The notes: a model not told the origin generated them from the sequence alone. Shown: positions 1-8,456, counted from the first letter of the stretch. The stretch is DNA of 64,000 nucleotides from Paraburkholderia phenoliruptrix (GCF_902859825.1 NZ_CADIKB010000016.1:1-64000); one strand, 5' to 3'. Translations and numbers: made by a program.

Positions 1-202
1 CCGGCCGCGGCGCTGCGGTCGGCCGGGCAGTGCTCACACCCGCCGGCATGGCGAGCTTTCATTGAAGCTGCACGCGGCAAACAATCGCGCGACAATCGCC
101 ATAACGGCCGCATGCGCCGCATGCGTGCATGGACTAGCCCGGTTCGCGGGCCGATGGTCTGACTAGCCGGCGTATAGCGGGTCGCGTTTCGGGAGGCGGC
201 AC

Positions 203-514
203 ATGGATGAGCGCGTTGCCGTTCAGATCGTCACCGTGGTGATCGCGCTGGCGCTGTATTTTCTGCCGGCGATTCTGGCCGATCGACGCAAGCGCGTCGA
301 CGTGCTGACGCTCGCGCTCTTCAACGCGTGTCTGGGCTGGACCGTGCTGGGATGGCTGCTCGCGCTCTACTGGTCGCTGCAGCCGAACCCGCCGAAAAAT
401 CTCGCGGGCGAAGTGGTGGAAAAACGCAAGCTCGTGCGGATGCGCGCGTTTTCGTCCGCGCTGCTGCTACGCGTGCAGCGTCGCGAGGCGACGCGCGAGC
501 ACCCGGAGAAATAA
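203..514 (+). CDS. Superinfection immunity family membrane protein
   Basis: A 103-residue protein with two predicted membrane segments (about residues 9-27 and 38-58). The second ends in the pattern GWLLALYWSLQPNPPK, followed by a basic cytoplasmic tail. The layout, with LFNACLGWTVLGW before the second helix, matches the small superinfection-immunity (Imm) membrane family named after a phage T4 protein that blocks DNA entry. Bacterial members are mostly uncharacterised and need not act on phage. The ATG at 203 follows a GGGAGG ribosome site about 7 bases upstream. No phage gene is nearby, so an immunity role here is only inherited from the family name. Confidence 0.75.
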   Translation: MDERVAVQIVTVVIALALYFLPAILADRRKRVDVLTLALFNACLGWTVLGWLLALYWSLQPNPPKNLAGEVVEKRKLVRMRAFSSALLLRVQRREATREHPEK

Positions 515-531
515 ATACACGCAGTGTTGCC

Positions 532-801
532 TTATGCCGCGCGGCTCATGCGGTTCCATTGCACGGAGCCGGCCGGAATGCAGCGCGGCTCGGCGCGCAC
601 GCTGGAAGGCGCGAACATTTCGCGGCGCAATTCGCCGCGCTCGTCGAACCATTCGCAGATCAGCCAGTCGCCGGGATTGAGCGCCACTGGGCCGGCATAC
701 GTGACCGTCATGCGCGGGCCGCCGTCTTTCAACGTGACGACGTCGCCGGTGGAAAAGCGGGCGGGAGGCGGTGTGAGTGCGTCAATGGTAGCGGTCAGCA
801 T
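532..801 (-). CDS. DUF2158 (YodC-like) small protein
   Basis: An 89-residue protein whose core, FSTGDVVTLKDGGPRMTV followed by WLICEWFDERGELRREMF, fits the DUF2158/YodC family of small beta-rich proteins of unknown function. I chose the ATG at 801 because GAGGA lies at 808-812, six bases upstream; an in-frame TTG at 807 would sit on top of that site. It converges with the small membrane protein ending at 514, leaving 17 bases between the stop codons. No partner or pathway can be inferred. Confidence 0.75.
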   Translation of the reverse strand: MLTATIDALTPPPARFSTGDVVTLKDGGPRMTVTYAGPVALNPGDWLICEWFDERGELRREMFAPSSVRAEPRCIPAGSVQWNRMSRAA

Positions 802-1303
802 TTTCAATCCTCTACGGAACCGTTTGCAGTATTTAAGTCATTGCGCCGTCTGTCGATTCGGACTCGACTCAGCCTCGACCACGAACGACTGAGAGAGACC
901 TCTAAAACGCGTTCAGATTAACAACCGAAATTAAATACGGCAAGTGCTTTTTATTGATAGGGTTTTCATTAACATGAGAAAGACATTTTGCCGCATTGCA
1001 ATTGCGGGTTACACCGGAGGCGCCTCGCATAAGGCCTGCAGGCGCCTCGGTGCGGGAGCGCACAGACCGCAAGAATTACTGCCACAGGCGTCCCGCGGGT
1101 AGAAAATGCATGGACAAAAATGCTTCAAAACTGAAACATGTTTGATCCTGATCAGGGTTGTTACTATTTGCCGCGCATCTGAATTACCTATGAATGAGCC
1201 GATCATCCGTAAATGGCGCGCCAATTAAAAATGAAATCCGTGTGAAACGCGTTAATCATTTTTGTGCTGCTACAGCGATGAAAACGATTACCGCCGCGCG
1301 GTT
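802..1303. other. Long AT-richer intergenic stretch without a credible gene
   Basis: About 500 bases between the DUF2158 gene and the stop codon of the DHA2 transporter. It is AT-richer than the surrounding genes, especially 900-1010 and 1100-1260, as expected for promoter DNA reading toward the DUF2158 gene. An inverted repeat GAGGCGCC (1017-1024) and GGCGCCTC (1041-1048) with a 16-base loop could form a hairpin but has no T-run on either side. Short open frames here have no family resemblance or ribosome site. Confidence 0.6.
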
Positions 1304-2884
1304 TTAAAGCGCGCGTGCCGCGCGGCGCCTTGCGAGTTGCTGGTGCCGCACGAGCAGGACCGAGATGCCGATGCAGATGAACATCAGCGCGGCGTTGATC
1401 GCGAGGCTCAGCTGGAACGCGTGGGCGTACGCGGCAGGTGTCGCGCGGGCGGCGGCTCCGGTCGCTCCGCCAGGGACGGCCGCCCCTAGCGCGCCGAAAA
1501 ATGCGCCGCTGATCGCGGCTGTGCCGAACGCCGAGCCGATCTGCAACGTCGACGAAATCACGCCCGACGCGAGCCCCGCTTTTTCAGGCGCCACTTCCTG
1601 CGACGTAATGCGCATGATGGACGGCAGCAGCAAGCCATTGCCGACGCCCGCGCAGACGAGCCCCGCGTAGAACGCCAGGTCGGGCGCCGCCGCCTCGCCC
1701 GCGGCCCAGCCGGTCACGGCGAAGCCGAGCGTCATCATCGAAAAGCCGAGCGTGAGCACATGGCTGCCGATGCGCTTGACGACGGCCGGCGAAGCGAGCG
1801 GCCCGATCACGAAGCCGATCGCGAACGGCATGATGGCGATGCCCGAGGCGAGCGGCGTCCAGTGCAAGCCGGTCTGCAGAAAGATGCCGTAGGTCAGGAA
1901 AAACGCGCTGTTGCAATAGAACAGGAACGCCAGCACGAGGCCGAGCGCGAACGCGCGGTTGCGAAACAGCTGCAGATCGACGAGCGGGTGGCCGCCGCCC
2001 CCCTCCACCCGCTTTTCCGTGGCGACAAAGAGCGCGAATGCGGGCACCGCGAGCGCGAACATCGCAAAGGTCCAGGCCGGCCAGCCGGCCTCGCGGCCGT
2101 GCGTCATCGGGTAAATGACGAGCAGCAGCACTGCGGAGAGCAGCGCCACGCCCTTGATGTCGAGGCTGGTGCGCGTGGCCGGCTGGTTTTCCGGCACGAA
2201 CTTCCATGTGCCGAGAAACGCGGCAATGCCGATCGGAATATTGATCAGGAAGATGATGCGCCAGTCGAGCCCGAACGGGTGATAGGTAATCAGCGCGCCG
2301 CCGCCGAGCTGCCCGACAATCGACGAGAGTCCAAAGACGAAGCCGTAAAAGCTCATCACCCGCGTCTGCTGATGCAGCGGCACGACCGCGCGGATCGTCG
2401 CCAGCACCTGCGGCGCCATCACGGCCGCCGCCATGCCCTGCACGATGCGCGAGATCACAAGCATGTGGCCGCTCGTCGCGAAGCCGCACAGCGCGGACGC
2501 GATCACGAACGCAGCCATGCCGGTCATGAACATGCGGCGCCGGCCGAACAGATCGCCGAGCCGGCCGCCGGTAATGAGCAGCACCGCGTACACCGAGGCG
2601 TAGGCCGACACGACGAGCTGCAGCTGCGCGTCGGTCGCGTAGAGGCCGGTGCGAATGGACGGCAGCGCGAGATTCACGATGAAGTAATCGAGCGGCGCGA
2701 GGAAAGCGCCGACGAACAGCACGGCGAGCGCGAGCCCCTGGCGCTGGAAGCGCACGGGGGGTCGCTCGGCGGCGCGCAGGGTGGCGCTGTGGTTGCGGGT
2801 CGCGGTTGCGGCTTCGGTTGCGGCTTCGGTTGCGGCTTCGCTGGGAAAAACCGAGGCTGACGATTGAATCGGGTCGGATTTCAT
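1304..2884 (-). CDS. DHA2-family MFS drug/proton antiporter
   Basis: A 526-residue inner-membrane carrier of the major facilitator superfamily with about 14 helices (EmrB/QacA, DHA2 type). Family marks are FLAPLDYFIVNLALPSIRTGL in helix 1, GGRLGDLFGRRRMFMTG in the helix 2-3 loop and RIVQGMAAAVMAPQ after it. It probably exports toxic compounds. The N-terminus carries three EAAT-type units encoded by a 12-base tandem repeat (2804-2839). A tetR gene lies 30 bases upstream on the same strand, and a sequence just before this ATG (2885-2904) repeats one before tetR, so TetR repression is likely. Confidence 0.88.
   Translation of the reverse strand: MKSDPIQSSASVFPSEAATEAATEAATATRNHSATLRAAERPPVRFQRQGLALAVLFVGAFLAPLDYFIVNLALPSIRTGLYATDAQLQLVVSAYASVYAVLLITGGRLGDLFGRRRMFMTGMAAFVIASALCGFATSGHMLVISRIVQGMAAAVMAPQVLATIRAVVPLHQQTRVMSFYGFVFGLSSIVGQLGGGALITYHPFGLDWRIIFLINIPIGIAAFLGTWKFVPENQPATRTSLDIKGVALLSAVLLLVIYPMTHGREAGWPAWTFAMFALAVPAFALFVATEKRVEGGGGHPLVDLQLFRNRAFALGLVLAFLFYCNSAFFLTYGIFLQTGLHWTPLASGIAIMPFAIGFVIGPLASPAVVKRIGSHVLTLGFSMMTLGFAVTGWAAGEAAAPDLAFYAGLVCAGVGNGLLLPSIMRITSQEVAPEKAGLASGVISSTLQIGSAFGTAAISGAFFGALGAAVPGGATGAAARATPAAYAHAFQLSLAINAALMFICIGISVLLVRHQQLARRRAARAL
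2804..2839. repeat. 12-base tandem repeat, three copies, in coding sequence
   Basis: The unit GGTTGCGGCTTC occurs three times in a row inside the 5' end of the DHA2 transporter gene. It encodes an Ala/Thr/Glu-rich stretch near residues 16-27, before the first membrane helix. Copy-number changes would keep the reading frame. Confidence 0.85.
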
Positions 2885-2904
2885 GACTGATCGTTCAATA
2901 AATC
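2885..2904 (-). promoter_or_regulatory. Putative TetR operator before the DHA2 transporter
   Basis: The sequence GACTGATCGTTCAATAAATC, directly upstream of the transporter ATG, matches GACCAACCGTTCAACAAATC at 3592-3611 in 16 of 20 positions. Two similar sites, each in front of one gene of a tetR/transporter pair, fit a shared repressor site. The assignment is by inference. Confidence 0.5.
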
Positions 2905-2914
2905 GGCAAAAAAA

Positions 2915-3586
2915 TTAGACGAGGGCCCGCATCGCGACATCGACGATACCGACTAGCGCGTCTTCCTTGTGGGCGACCCGGCCGAGCACGCGCAGGCCTT
3001 GCATCACGCACAACAGAAAATCACCGACGGCTTTTTCGTCCAGCGTGGCGTTGAAGGCGCCGCTTGCCTGCCCGCGGATGACCGACGCCGCCAGCAAAGT
3101 CGCCATGCGGCGCTGGATGGCGGCGACGCGCTCGCGCAACACCTCGTCGCCGGGCTGCATCTCGAGCGTGGTGTTGGTGATGAAGCAGCTGCGCTCGCCG
3201 GACAGCGCGCAGGCGACCCGCGCGTAATGCAGCAGTGCATTGCGCAATGCCTCTTCCGGCGGCACGGGTGCATTCAGCCGCTCGGCGAGGCGGGCGACGG
3301 AGCCTTCGGCGTAATGGTCCAGCGCGGCCAGCATGATGCCGTGCTTGTCGCCGAAAACGCCGTACAGGCTGCCGCGCAACAGGCCGGTCGCTTTGCACAG
3401 GTCGTCGATGGAGGTGGCGTGATAGCCGTGGTTCCAGAACACCTGGCTCGCGCTGGCCAGCACGGCCTCTGTATCGAACTCGCGCGGACGGCCGCGCGGG
3501 CCCATCCGCCCCGCCTTTTTTCGCGACGAATTGGGCTGCGAGGGAGGTTGAAAGCGGCGTTGACCGGAGGGCTTCATCCCACCCAT
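2915..3586 (-). CDS. TetR/AcrR-family transcriptional repressor
   Basis: A 223-residue regulator. The N-terminal helix-turn-helix starts at GRPREFDTEAV (about residue 32) and runs through GYHATSIDDLCKATGLLRGSLYGVFGDKHGI, the standard TetR recognition helix. A C-terminal ligand and dimer domain follows. It lies just upstream of a DHA2 carrier on the same strand and is probably its local repressor, relieved when an efflux substrate binds. The start is uncertain: ATGs at residues 4 and 27 are also in frame, and the residues before the domain are basic and low in complexity. Confidence 0.85.
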   Translation of the reverse strand: MGGMKPSGQRRFQPPSQPNSSRKKAGRMGPRGRPREFDTEAVLASASQVFWNHGYHATSIDDLCKATGLLRGSLYGVFGDKHGIMLAALDHYAEGSVARLAERLNAPVPPEEALRNALLHYARVACALSGERSCFITNTTLEMQPGDEVLRERVAAIQRRMATLLAASVIRGQASGAFNATLDEKAVGDFLLCVMQGLRVLGRVAHKEDALVGIVDVAMRALV

Positions 3587-3591
3587 ATTAT

Positions 3592-3611
3592 GACCAACCG
3601 TTCAACAAATC
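3592..3611 (-). promoter_or_regulatory. Putative TetR autoregulatory operator
   Basis: Second copy of the 20-base element found at 2885-2904, five bases upstream of the tetR start. The shared core is CGTTCAA, then T or C, then AAATC, in the same orientation at both sites. It would give autoregulation together with control of the transporter. Confidence 0.5.
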
Positions 3612-3647
3612 AACCCGGAATCTCGTAGCCCACCCGGGCGGCGTTTG

Positions 3648-4496
3648 TCAGCGCGGCGTCGGCCACTTGCGCTCGGCGGTCGCGAAGAACTCGTTCAGTT
3701 CGTTGCCGCTCGCCGCGTCCTTCGTGTAAGTGAAGGTGCCCTGATCGCGAATCTCGTGCGCGGCGCGCAAAAAAGCGCCGAGCGCCGCGCGCGCGAGCGA
3801 ACCGCCGACGCTCACCCGCCGCACGCCCATCGCGCGCAGTTCGTCAAAGCTGAGCAGCACGCCCTGCAAGCCCATCAGCACGTTGACAGGCCGCTCGAGC
3901 GCGCCGACCACGGCGGCGATTTCCTCGCGCGTCTTGAGCCCCGGCGCATACAGCACGTCGGCGCCGGCTTGCTGATAGGCCTGCAGCCGGCGGATCGTGT
4001 CGTCCAGATCGGCACGGCCCGCCAGATAGTTCTCGGCCCGCGCGGTGAGCGTGAACGGAAACGGCTGCGCGCGAGCTGCTTCGACCGCGGCGCGCACCCG
4101 CTCGACGGCGGCCTCGAACGGGTAGATGGGCTCGTCGGCGCGGCCGGTCGCGTCTTCTATCGAGCCGCCGACCACGCCCGCCTGCGCCGCCTGGCGGATC
4201 GTCTCGGCACAGTCTTCGGGGGCGTCGCCGAAGCCGTTTTCCAGATCGGCGCTGACGGGCAGATCCGTCGCGCCGGCAATCTCGGCGAGATGGACCATCA
4301 TCTGCGCGCGGCCCACCGCGTTATCCGGCAAACCACGCGAAAACGCATAGCCGGCGCTGCTCGTGGCTAGCGCCTTGAAGCCGGCCAGCGCAAGCAGCCG
4401 CGCCGAACCGATGTCCCACGGATTAGGAATGACGAAAGCGTCTTGCGCTTTGTGCAACGCCTGGAATTGCGCTGCTTTTTCGGCTTGAGTAGTCAT
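3648..4496 (-). CDS. Isocitrate lyase/PEP mutase-family enzyme
   Basis: A 282-residue TIM-barrel enzyme of the isocitrate lyase/phosphoenolpyruvate mutase superfamily. Markers are FVIPNPWDIGSARLLA near the N-terminus, the metal-binding DLENGFGD and the strand GGSIEDATG. The Cys-containing KxCGH loop of true isocitrate and methylisocitrate lyases is absent, so it probably acts as a C-C or C-P lyase or hydrolase on a small 2-oxo acid; the substrate is not readable. I prefer the ATG at 4496 (MTTQAEKAAQF), which matches typical family starts. The longer frame opens with GTG at 4541 and adds a low-complexity leader. No strong ribosome site is visible for either. Confidence 0.8.
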   Translation of the reverse strand: MTTQAEKAAQFQALHKAQDAFVIPNPWDIGSARLLALAGFKALATSSAGYAFSRGLPDNAVGRAQMMVHLAEIAGATDLPVSADLENGFGDAPEDCAETIRQAAQAGVVGGSIEDATGRADEPIYPFEAAVERVRAAVEAARAQPFPFTLTARAENYLAGRADLDDTIRRLQAYQQAGADVLYAPGLKTREEIAAVVGALERPVNVLMGLQGVLLSFDELRAMGVRRVSVGGSLARAALGAFLRAAHEIRDQGTFTYTKDAASGNELNEFFATAERKWPTPR

Positions 4497-4637
4497 CGCG
4501 ATGTCATCGAGAAGCGCCGCGCCGGCGCTAGCGGCCGGCACTGCGGCGTGAGTTGCCCGGAGTTGTCATGAACGGCGAGGCGATAGAGAGGCGATAGACC
4601 CACGCTTCGCCCGCGCCGCGGTTGTCTGTGTTTGGAC

Positions 4638-5063
4638 TCAGGTCTCGAGCCGGGCATCCATCGTGATGGTGGCGTTCAGCACTTTCGAGACCGGACAGCC
4701 GGCCTTCGCGTCCGCAGTGGCCTTGTCGAACGCGGCCTTGTCCCCGCCGGGAATTTTCACGGCCACGTCCAGATGCACGGCGGTGATGGTAAAGCCGCCG
4801 CCGTCTTTATCGAGCGTGACGGTCGCGGTCGTGCCGATCCGCTCCGGCGTGATGCCCGCCTTGCCCAATTCCGCGGACAGCGCCATCGAAAAGCAGCCCG
4901 CGTGCGCGGCCGCGATCAGCTCTTCCGGATTCGTGCCGATGCCGTCCGCGAAGCGCGTGGAAAACGAATATTGAGTCTCCTTGAGGACGCCGCTGTCGGT
5001 GGAAATGGAGCCCTTGCCGTCTTGCAGACCGCCTTGCCAGACTGCTGATGCCTTGCGCTTCAT
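4638..5063 (-). CDS. osmC: OsmC peroxiredoxin (organic hydroperoxide resistance)
   Basis: A 141-residue protein closely resembling OsmC along its length: STDSGVLKET, TRFADGIGTNPEELIAAAHAGCFSMAL and AKAGCPVSKVL. OsmC reduces organic hydroperoxides using two cysteines (Cys57 and Cys123 here) with a conserved arginine (Arg37). Both cysteines sit in their usual contexts, so it should be active. The ATG at 5063 has AGGAGA seven bases upstream; the frame stays open further upstream but without a plausible start. It lies downstream of the CMD-family gene with about 250 bases between, so it probably has its own promoter. Confidence 0.92.
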   Translation of the reverse strand: MKRKASAVWQGGLQDGKGSISTDSGVLKETQYSFSTRFADGIGTNPEELIAAAHAGCFSMALSAELGKAGITPERIGTTATVTLDKDGGGFTITAVHLDVAVKIPGGDKAAFDKATADAKAGCPVSKVLNATITMDARLET

Positions 5064-5315
5064 CGTTCTCTCCTGTTTCTGCCCTGCTTCGCGCGCTGCG
5101 TAATGATCGTGATGCCCGCCGCAACGGTCCAGCCCGGAGGTTCCGCGGCGCCTGCATCGGTCGCGAGTGCGGCGCTGCCTGAAGGGCGCAGACGTGGACC
5201 GACCTTCATGATAGGCCCTTCCGTGTGCCAACGCCGTGACGGCGGCAGGCGCGCGGTATCAGTGCTGCGGCCATCAAGCGACCAGCCGACCAGCCGACCA
5301 ATCGGCCAGACGGGC

Positions 5316-5870
5316 TTACTCGGCGAACGGCAAGCTGTCCTGGCCGATGGCGCGCATGTCGAACACGTTCAGCGTCATCGCGACGAGCGCGTAGTAGCCG
5401 AGCAGCCCCACGAGGTTGATGACCACCTGATGCCCGAAACGCCCGAGCGCCTTCTGATACGTCGCGTCGGACACGCGTTTGGTGTCGTACAGCTCGCTCG
5501 CGAAATCGTGGACGAGCGCGTCGTCGGCATCCGCGAAGGCAGGCCGCCGGCCCGCGCGGATCGCCTCGGCGTCGGCCGCGCGCACGCCGGCTTCGAGCGC
5601 AATCGGATAGTGGATGTACCACTCCGCCTGCGCCTGCCAGCGCGCCGCCGTCACGAGAATGGCGAGTTCGGAGAGCCGCAGCGGCAAGCCTGTGCCGTAG
5701 CGGCAGAAGGCGCCGAGGCGCTGCGCGTGCTGCGCGAGCTCCGGGCTATGAATCCAGCCGAGAAAGGGGCCGTTCAGGTTACCGCGCGGACCGGACACAA
5801 TCTCGTCGAGAACAGCCTTTTGTTCCGGCGACGCGTCGGACATCTGGAAGGCGGGCAAGCGCTCGGTCAT
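5316..5870 (-). CDS. Carboxymuconolactone decarboxylase (CMD)-family protein
   Basis: A 184-residue all-helical protein of the CMD/AhpD-like superfamily. It has the pattern LSELAILVTAARWQAQAEWYIHYPIA, where the E-x3-H of the family stands in place of the CxxC of AhpD. That argues against a thiol peroxidase role and for a decarboxylase or hydrolase-like one. It starts 67 bases after the aminotransferase stop on the same strand and is probably co-transcribed with it, so it may act on the keto product. The substrate is unknown. Confidence 0.78.
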   Translation of the reverse strand: MTERLPAFQMSDASPEQKAVLDEIVSGPRGNLNGPFLGWIHSPELAQHAQRLGAFCRYGTGLPLRLSELAILVTAARWQAQAEWYIHYPIALEAGVRAADAEAIRAGRRPAFADADDALVHDFASELYDTKRVSDATYQKALGRFGHQVVINLVGLLGYYALVAMTLNVFDMRAIGQDSLPFAE

Positions 5871-5937
5871 CGTGGCCTCGCAAGTCGAAAATGGATGAAA
5901 TCAGGTATGTTTTCAGCGCGGCTTTGCCGTCGCGCGC

Positions 5938-7266
5938 TCAGGCTGAGGCGAGTGCGCCGTCGATCGCATCGGCGAGACGGCTCACCATCTCGTCGATGTC
6001 GCGCGCGGTGCAGATGAACGGCGGCGCGAGCAGCACATGATCGCCGATCTTGCCGTCAACCGTGCCGCCCATCGGGTACACCATCAAGCCGCGCGCGAAT
6101 GCTTCCCGGCGAATCGCCGCATGCAGCTTGAGCTGTGCGTCGAAAGGCGCCTTGGTCTCGCGGTCCTTCACCAGTTCGACGCCGACAAACAGTCCGCGCC
6201 CGCGCACATCGCCGATATGCGGATGCTGCGCGTAGTGCTCGCGCAAGCGCCCGCGCAGCTGTTCGCCGCGCGCGAGCACATTGGGCAACAGTTTCTCGTC
6301 GGCGATCACGCGCTGTACTTCGAGCGCCGCGGCGCATGCGGTGGCGTGGCCGATATAGGTGTGCCCATGCTGAAAAAAGCCCGAGCCGCCGACGATGGTC
6401 TGATAGATGCGATCGCTCACGAGTGTTGCGCCGATCGGCTGATAACCCGCGCCGAGCCCTTTCGCAATGGTGAGGAGGTCGGGCGCGACGCCGTCTTCCT
6501 CGCACGCGTACAGATAACCGGTGCGTCCCATGCCTGACATGATCTCGTCGAGAATCAGCAGCACGCCGTAGCGATCGCACACCGCGCGGATCTTGCGGAA
6601 ATATTCGCGCACCGGCGGCACCGCGCCCGCCGTTGCGCCGACCACCGTTTCCGCGACGAAGGCCGCCACCGTATCCGGGCCCAGTTCGAGGATGGTCTGC
6701 TCCAGTTCATCGGCAAGACGTTGCGCGAATTCGCTCTCCGTTTCGCCCGCGCGCTGTTCGCGATACGCATAGCAGGGACTCACGTGATGCGCCTCGATCA
6801 GCATCGGCAGGAACGGCTCGCGCCGCCATGCGTTGCCGCCAATGGCAAGCGCGCCGAGCGTATTGCCGTGATAACTCTGCCGCCGCGCGATGAAATGACG
6901 CCGCGCGCTTTCGCCCTTCTCCACGAAATATTGCCGCGCGAGCTTGAGCGCGGCCTCGATGGCCTCGGAGCCGCCCGACACGAAATACACGTGCGCGAGA
7001 CCCGGCGGCGCACTGGCGACGAGCCGGTCCGCGAGTTCCTCGGCCGGCTGCGTGGTGAAGAACGAGGTGTGCGCGTACGGCAGCTGCTGCGCCTGCCGCT
7101 TGATCGCGTCGATCACGCGCTGATTGCTGTGACCGAGGCACGAGACGGCGGCGCCGCCCGACGCGTCGATATAGCGCTTGCCGGTGGAGTCGATGATCTC
7201 GATGCCGTCGCCGGCAACGGCAATGGGCAGCGATTGTCTGGGTGATCGATGGAATACGGTGGACAT
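5938..7266 (-). CDS. Class III PLP-dependent aminotransferase (aspartate aminotransferase family)
   Basis: A 442-residue fold-type I aminotransferase. Visible elements are GKRYIDASGGAAVSCLGH near the N-terminus, YFVSGGSEAIEAALKLARQY, the PLP-contact LILDEIMSGMGRTG and the Schiff-base lysine in IAKGLGAGYQPIGA. Relatives move an omega-amino group from beta-alanine, GABA, taurine or diamines to pyruvate or 2-oxoglutarate; the exact donor cannot be read. The ATG at 7266 starts at the family's usual MSTVFHRS-type N-terminus; a longer frame to 7362 adds an unrelated leader. An RpiR-type regulator lies upstream, and a shared inverted repeat sits in front of both genes, so expression is probably tied to the substrate sensed by that regulator. 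Confidence 0.85.
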   Translation of the reverse strand: MSTVFHRSPRQSLPIAVAGDGIEIIDSTGKRYIDASGGAAVSCLGHSNQRVIDAIKRQAQQLPYAHTSFFTTQPAEELADRLVASAPPGLAHVYFVSGGSEAIEAALKLARQYFVEKGESARRHFIARRQSYHGNTLGALAIGGNAWRREPFLPMLIEAHHVSPCYAYREQRAGETESEFAQRLADELEQTILELGPDTVAAFVAETVVGATAGAVPPVREYFRKIRAVCDRYGVLLILDEIMSGMGRTGYLYACEEDGVAPDLLTIAKGLGAGYQPIGATLVSDRIYQTIVGGSGFFQHGHTYIGHATACAAALEVQRVIADEKLLPNVLARGEQLRGRLREHYAQHPHIGDVRGRGLFVGVELVKDRETKAPFDAQLKLHAAIRREAFARGLMVYPMGGTVDGKIGDHVLLAPPFICTARDIDEMVSRLADAIDGALASA

Positions 7267-7376
7267 GGCTTTCGCTTCTCGTCGCGATAGATGGGCAAAC
7301 CGAAGGCGCGCAATCGTGCAGCACGATGAATTGCACGGCCCCGGACTCAACAAGCGGTGCACATTTATACGTCAAA

Positions 7377-7392
7377 ACAACATTTGTTGTCA
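7377..7392. promoter_or_regulatory. Inverted-repeat operator before the aminotransferase (RpiR-type)
   Basis: ACAACA-TT-TGTTGT (7377-7390) is a perfect inverted repeat with a two-base centre, followed by CA. The window CAACATTTGTTGTCA (7378-7392) matches the reverse complement of 8318-8332 upstream of the RpiR gene in 14 of 15 positions. The site lies about 110 bases upstream of the aminotransferase start. Confidence 0.65.
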
Positions 7393-7435
7393 AACACGGC
7401 GCACCGACACCAGTCCGTGAACCCCGTGAGGGAAA

Positions 7436-8290
7436 TCAGGGCACGTAGGCGCCCTTGGCGTGCAGCGATTGCTCGGCGATGCCCAACTGCTCGACGGCGT
7501 CCGCGCCCTCGAGCGCGAGCAGATGCGCGACGAGCGACTCGGCAATGGCGGTGGCTGCCACGAGCGACGGAAAGAACGACGGGCTCTCGTGCGAGAAGAT
7601 CAGCACCTTGTCGGCATTCAACGCGACGGGCGAGACCGCGCTGTCGGTAATCGCAATCAGCTTGCTGCCCTTTTCCAGCGCGGCTTCCGCGACGCGCGCG
7701 GCCTCGACGGAATACGGCGCGAAACTGATCACGATAGTGGCGCTGTCACGTTCGACGGTGCGCAATTGCATCTCCAGCGTGCCGGCTTCGCCGTTGAGCA
7801 GCGAGACGGACGAACGGAACAGCCGGTACCCGTATACGAGCCCGAAGGCGACCGGGTAGCAGGAGCGGAACCCGGCGACATGGACGTGCGGCGCACGCCG
7901 CAGCAGGCGCGCCGCCTCCACGATCACGCGGCTGTTGTGCGCGGCCGTGACTTCGAGATTGTGCTGCTGGGCGACGAGGAGGTCGTTGGCCAGCGCGTCC
8001 TTCGACTTGACGAGCGAGCGCGCGCGGCTCGTCAGCGGCTCGGGCCGCGTGCGCACCCGCGCAACGAACAGGTTGCGCAGTTCGTTCCAGCCCGGAAAGC
8101 CGAGTTGCTGCGAAAGTCGCACGAGCGAGGCCGGTTGTACCTGTGCGCGCTCGGCGACCTTGCGCATCGACGAGACCGCGACTTCGTCCGGATGGTCGAG
8201 CAGGAAACCCGCCCCCATCTGGAATTGCGGACTCAGTTCGGAGAAGCGCGCCCGGATGAGGGCGGCGAGCTGGTCGAAACTGTCTGGCAT
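7436..8290 (-). CDS. MurR/RpiR-family transcriptional regulator
   Basis: A 284-residue regulator with an N-terminal RpiR helix-turn-helix (DEVAVSSMRKVAERAQVQPASLVRLSQQLGF) and a C-terminal SIS domain (about residues 120-260, with HVHVAGFRSCYPVAF and ATIVISFAPYSVEAARVAEAA). SIS domains normally bind phosphosugars, but RpiR proteins also control amino acid and amine catabolism. The inner ATG at 8290 is preferred because an upstream in-frame ATG at 8326 falls inside the putative operator at 8318-8332. The gene lies upstream of the aminotransferase on the same strand and probably regulates both itself and that gene. Confidence 0.85.
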   Translation of the reverse strand: MPDSFDQLAALIRARFSELSPQFQMGAGFLLDHPDEVAVSSMRKVAERAQVQPASLVRLSQQLGFPGWNELRNLFVARVRTRPEPLTSRARSLVKSKDALANDLLVAQQHNLEVTAAHNSRVIVEAARLLRRAPHVHVAGFRSCYPVAFGLVYGYRLFRSSVSLLNGEAGTLEMQLRTVERDSATIVISFAPYSVEAARVAEAALEKGSKLIAITDSAVSPVALNADKVLIFSHESPSFFPSLVAATAIAESLVAHLLALEGADAVEQLGIAEQSLHAKGAYVP

Positions 8291-8317
8291 GCGAAGGTCC
8301 GGCCGAGGGTTGAGAGA

Positions 8318-8332
8318 TGACAACAAATGTTA
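8318..8332. promoter_or_regulatory. Second copy of the RpiR-type operator
   Basis: TGACAACAAATGTTA is the reverse complement of TAACATTTGTTGTCA, differing at one position from 7378-7392. It lies 28 bases upstream of the chosen RpiR start, suiting autoregulation. Confidence 0.6.
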
Positions 8333-8456
8333 CCACCGGGCGTGAGGCCGAAACGCGGCGCGGCGGGTACTCCGGGCAACTCCCCATAAAGAACCGCCGC
8401 GCCCCGCCGTTAAGACAGGCACCCTAGCTCCGCCCCATACCGATCCGAGCGGCCCC

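Noticed and set aside
1017..1048. Hairpin GAGGCGCC...GGCGCCTC as a terminator
   Set aside because: There is no T-run on either strand, and it is far from the stop codons of both neighbouring genes.
1009..1224. A 71-codon minus-strand frame in the intergenic region
   Set aside because: No ribosome site, Cys-rich odd composition and no family resemblance.
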